This document shows positions 63,145 through 64,000 of a stretch of DNA of 64,000 bases, piece by piece; positions within the stretch are counted from its first letter, which is position 1, and each line of letters begins with the position of its first letter. The notes below the pieces were generated by a model. It was not told the origin of the DNA. It saw only the letters and a list, made by a program, of their open reading frames with translations, and did no database searches. The position numbers and the translations under genes are program-made. Origin of the DNA: Cyanophora paradoxa (lineage: Eukaryota; Glaucocystophyceae; Cyanophorales; Cyanophoraceae); NCBI GenBank assembly GCA_004431415.1, contig QPMI01000058.1, forward strand, positions 310,001 through 374,000, given 5' to 3'.

Positions 63145-64000
63145 GGACCGTCTCATAAACCTAGCTCTCCCAGCTAAGAATTAGCTCGCGTCACATCCGA
63201 GTTAGCATCCTATTGTTAAGTTAGCCGGACGCGGCAACGCGGCGCTAAATCTCATTGGACGGGCTTAAAACTTAAGAGGGAGCTCGGGTTCTAGTCTGGC
63301 CAAGGCGTTTTGGCGCCAGAGCCTCTGGTACGTTGAGAACATCGATTCCGAGAGATCTCGCGAGCTAGATGTCATATACTAGTGTCTATGGAGGCGCTAG
63401 AGCATGCGCGGAGCCTGCGCGCGCGCTGTGCGGCGAGCGCCGTTTCCATGGCGCGCGACGCGGCTGCGGCGACTTCGCCCCCCGTCGTTTCTCCCCCCGT
63501 GATTCGCCCCCCGTCTTCGTTCGCCCCGCTTGCGCAGTCGTCGCTGTACCCCCCCAGTCCGCAGCGAGCATACAGCGCCGAACATGGATGATCGACAATG
63601 TATGTTCGCTGCAGCACGCGATTTTCAGGGCGGCTCGCTTCGCAGGCTACCGGCGCACTATCCTGCAAGCTTTCTAGCGCTAAACAAGCGGTCAGGCAGG
63701 CGCCTGAAGGCACCAAAGCGAATTTGATCTACGCTAGTGGAGGCACAGCATGCAGAAATCGAAAGCGACGGCGCCGCCGGGCGCGCGGCGCTAGCGCTGC
63801 GCATGCAGCCGCATCGCGCGCGCCTACCACTGCCCTACAACTGCCTTGAAAGGCATCTGACAGCAATCGAAAAACGAGCGCAAAGACTCAATCTCCGGGC
63901 TAACAGGCTAAACACTGCACAGCTACTGGAAACTGTGAAATCTGCGTATTGATATCGGACGAGTGCAGGCGCCTGCATGCGCAACGGCCATTGCTGCACA
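63145..64000. mobile_element. 5' end of TIR transposon family T, copy 4 (X-type interior), cut by the window end
   Basis: Begins with GGACCGTCTCATAAACCTA, preceded by TTATA (63140-63144). After about 63436 it matches the interior of copy 1 (13094-13740), not the Y-type copies. No gene is supported. Confidence 0.6.

Larger units (their letters stand above)
58938..64000 (+). repeat. GC-rich tandem unit U3, right part
   Basis: Resumes the unit interrupted at 26245, at the position equivalent to 10522 in U1. The 422 bp equivalent to 10100-10521 are missing. It contains the rest of the KRBA2-like gene, a unique minus-strand segment (61666 to about 62941), part of the linker and the 5' end of a transposon T copy from 63145 with the X-type interior, matching 12803-13740 up to the window end. 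Confidence 0.83.

Overview
Host and overall character. The window is eukaryotic nuclear DNA. About a third is a very GC-rich tandem array carrying a spliced transposase/integrase gene, with nine short GT..AG introns readable in the best copy. The rest is AT-richer and consists of three integrated virus-like elements of the Polinton/Maverick (polinton-like virus) kind. The GC-rich host sequence, short introns and many Polinton-type insertions suggest a protist or alga, but nothing here fixes the lineage and I do not name one.

Layout. (A) 1-9881: the right part of a first provirus, in order packaging ATPase(-), major capsid protein(-), penton-like protein(+), conserved virion-type protein(+), small basic protein(+), a DNA polymerase-helicase-HNH fusion(+) and an integrase(+). 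Its left end lies outside the window. (U1, U2) 9882-26027: two units of a GC-rich repeat. Each starts with a KRBA2/SCAND3-like integrase gene and continues into GC-rich sequence holding a TIR transposon of about 3.24 kb with TTATA at both flanks. A third unit (U3) starts at 26028, breaks off at 26245 and resumes at 58938 to the window end. (B) 26246-36806: a 10.56 kb provirus, complete end to end, with 500-bp terminal inverted repeats. It encodes PolB, an AT-hook protein, integrase, an AP2-like protein, a FGxYKG-motif protein, ATPase, MCP, penton-like protein and the conserved virion-type protein. (C) 36807-58937: a 22 kb provirus abutting B. It has the B-type PolB-integrase module, a diverged capsid module, two divergently transcribed penton-like genes, a patatin-like phospholipase with a C-terminal galactose-binding-like domain, a fibre gene of about 5.3 kb ending in an S74 chaperone domain, and a pair of paralogous genes. 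Its right TIR is at least 1.16 kb. Only 78 bp of the left TIR survives, because B sits where the rest should be.

How the parts work together. In each provirus PolB copies the genome, the rve-type integrase inserts it, and the A32-like ATPase packages DNA into a double-jelly-roll capsid built from MCP and penton-like protein. No maturation protease was recognised in any of the three. A and B share a close capsid module but have unrelated polymerases. B and C share polymerase and integrase but have diverged capsid modules. B is therefore a mosaic of the other two types.

Caution. A and C are broken by many single-base frameshifts, while B is almost clean. Among the GC-rich repeat copies most differences I compared are one-base changes in G or C runs, so some 'pseudogene' labels may reflect consensus error rather than decay.
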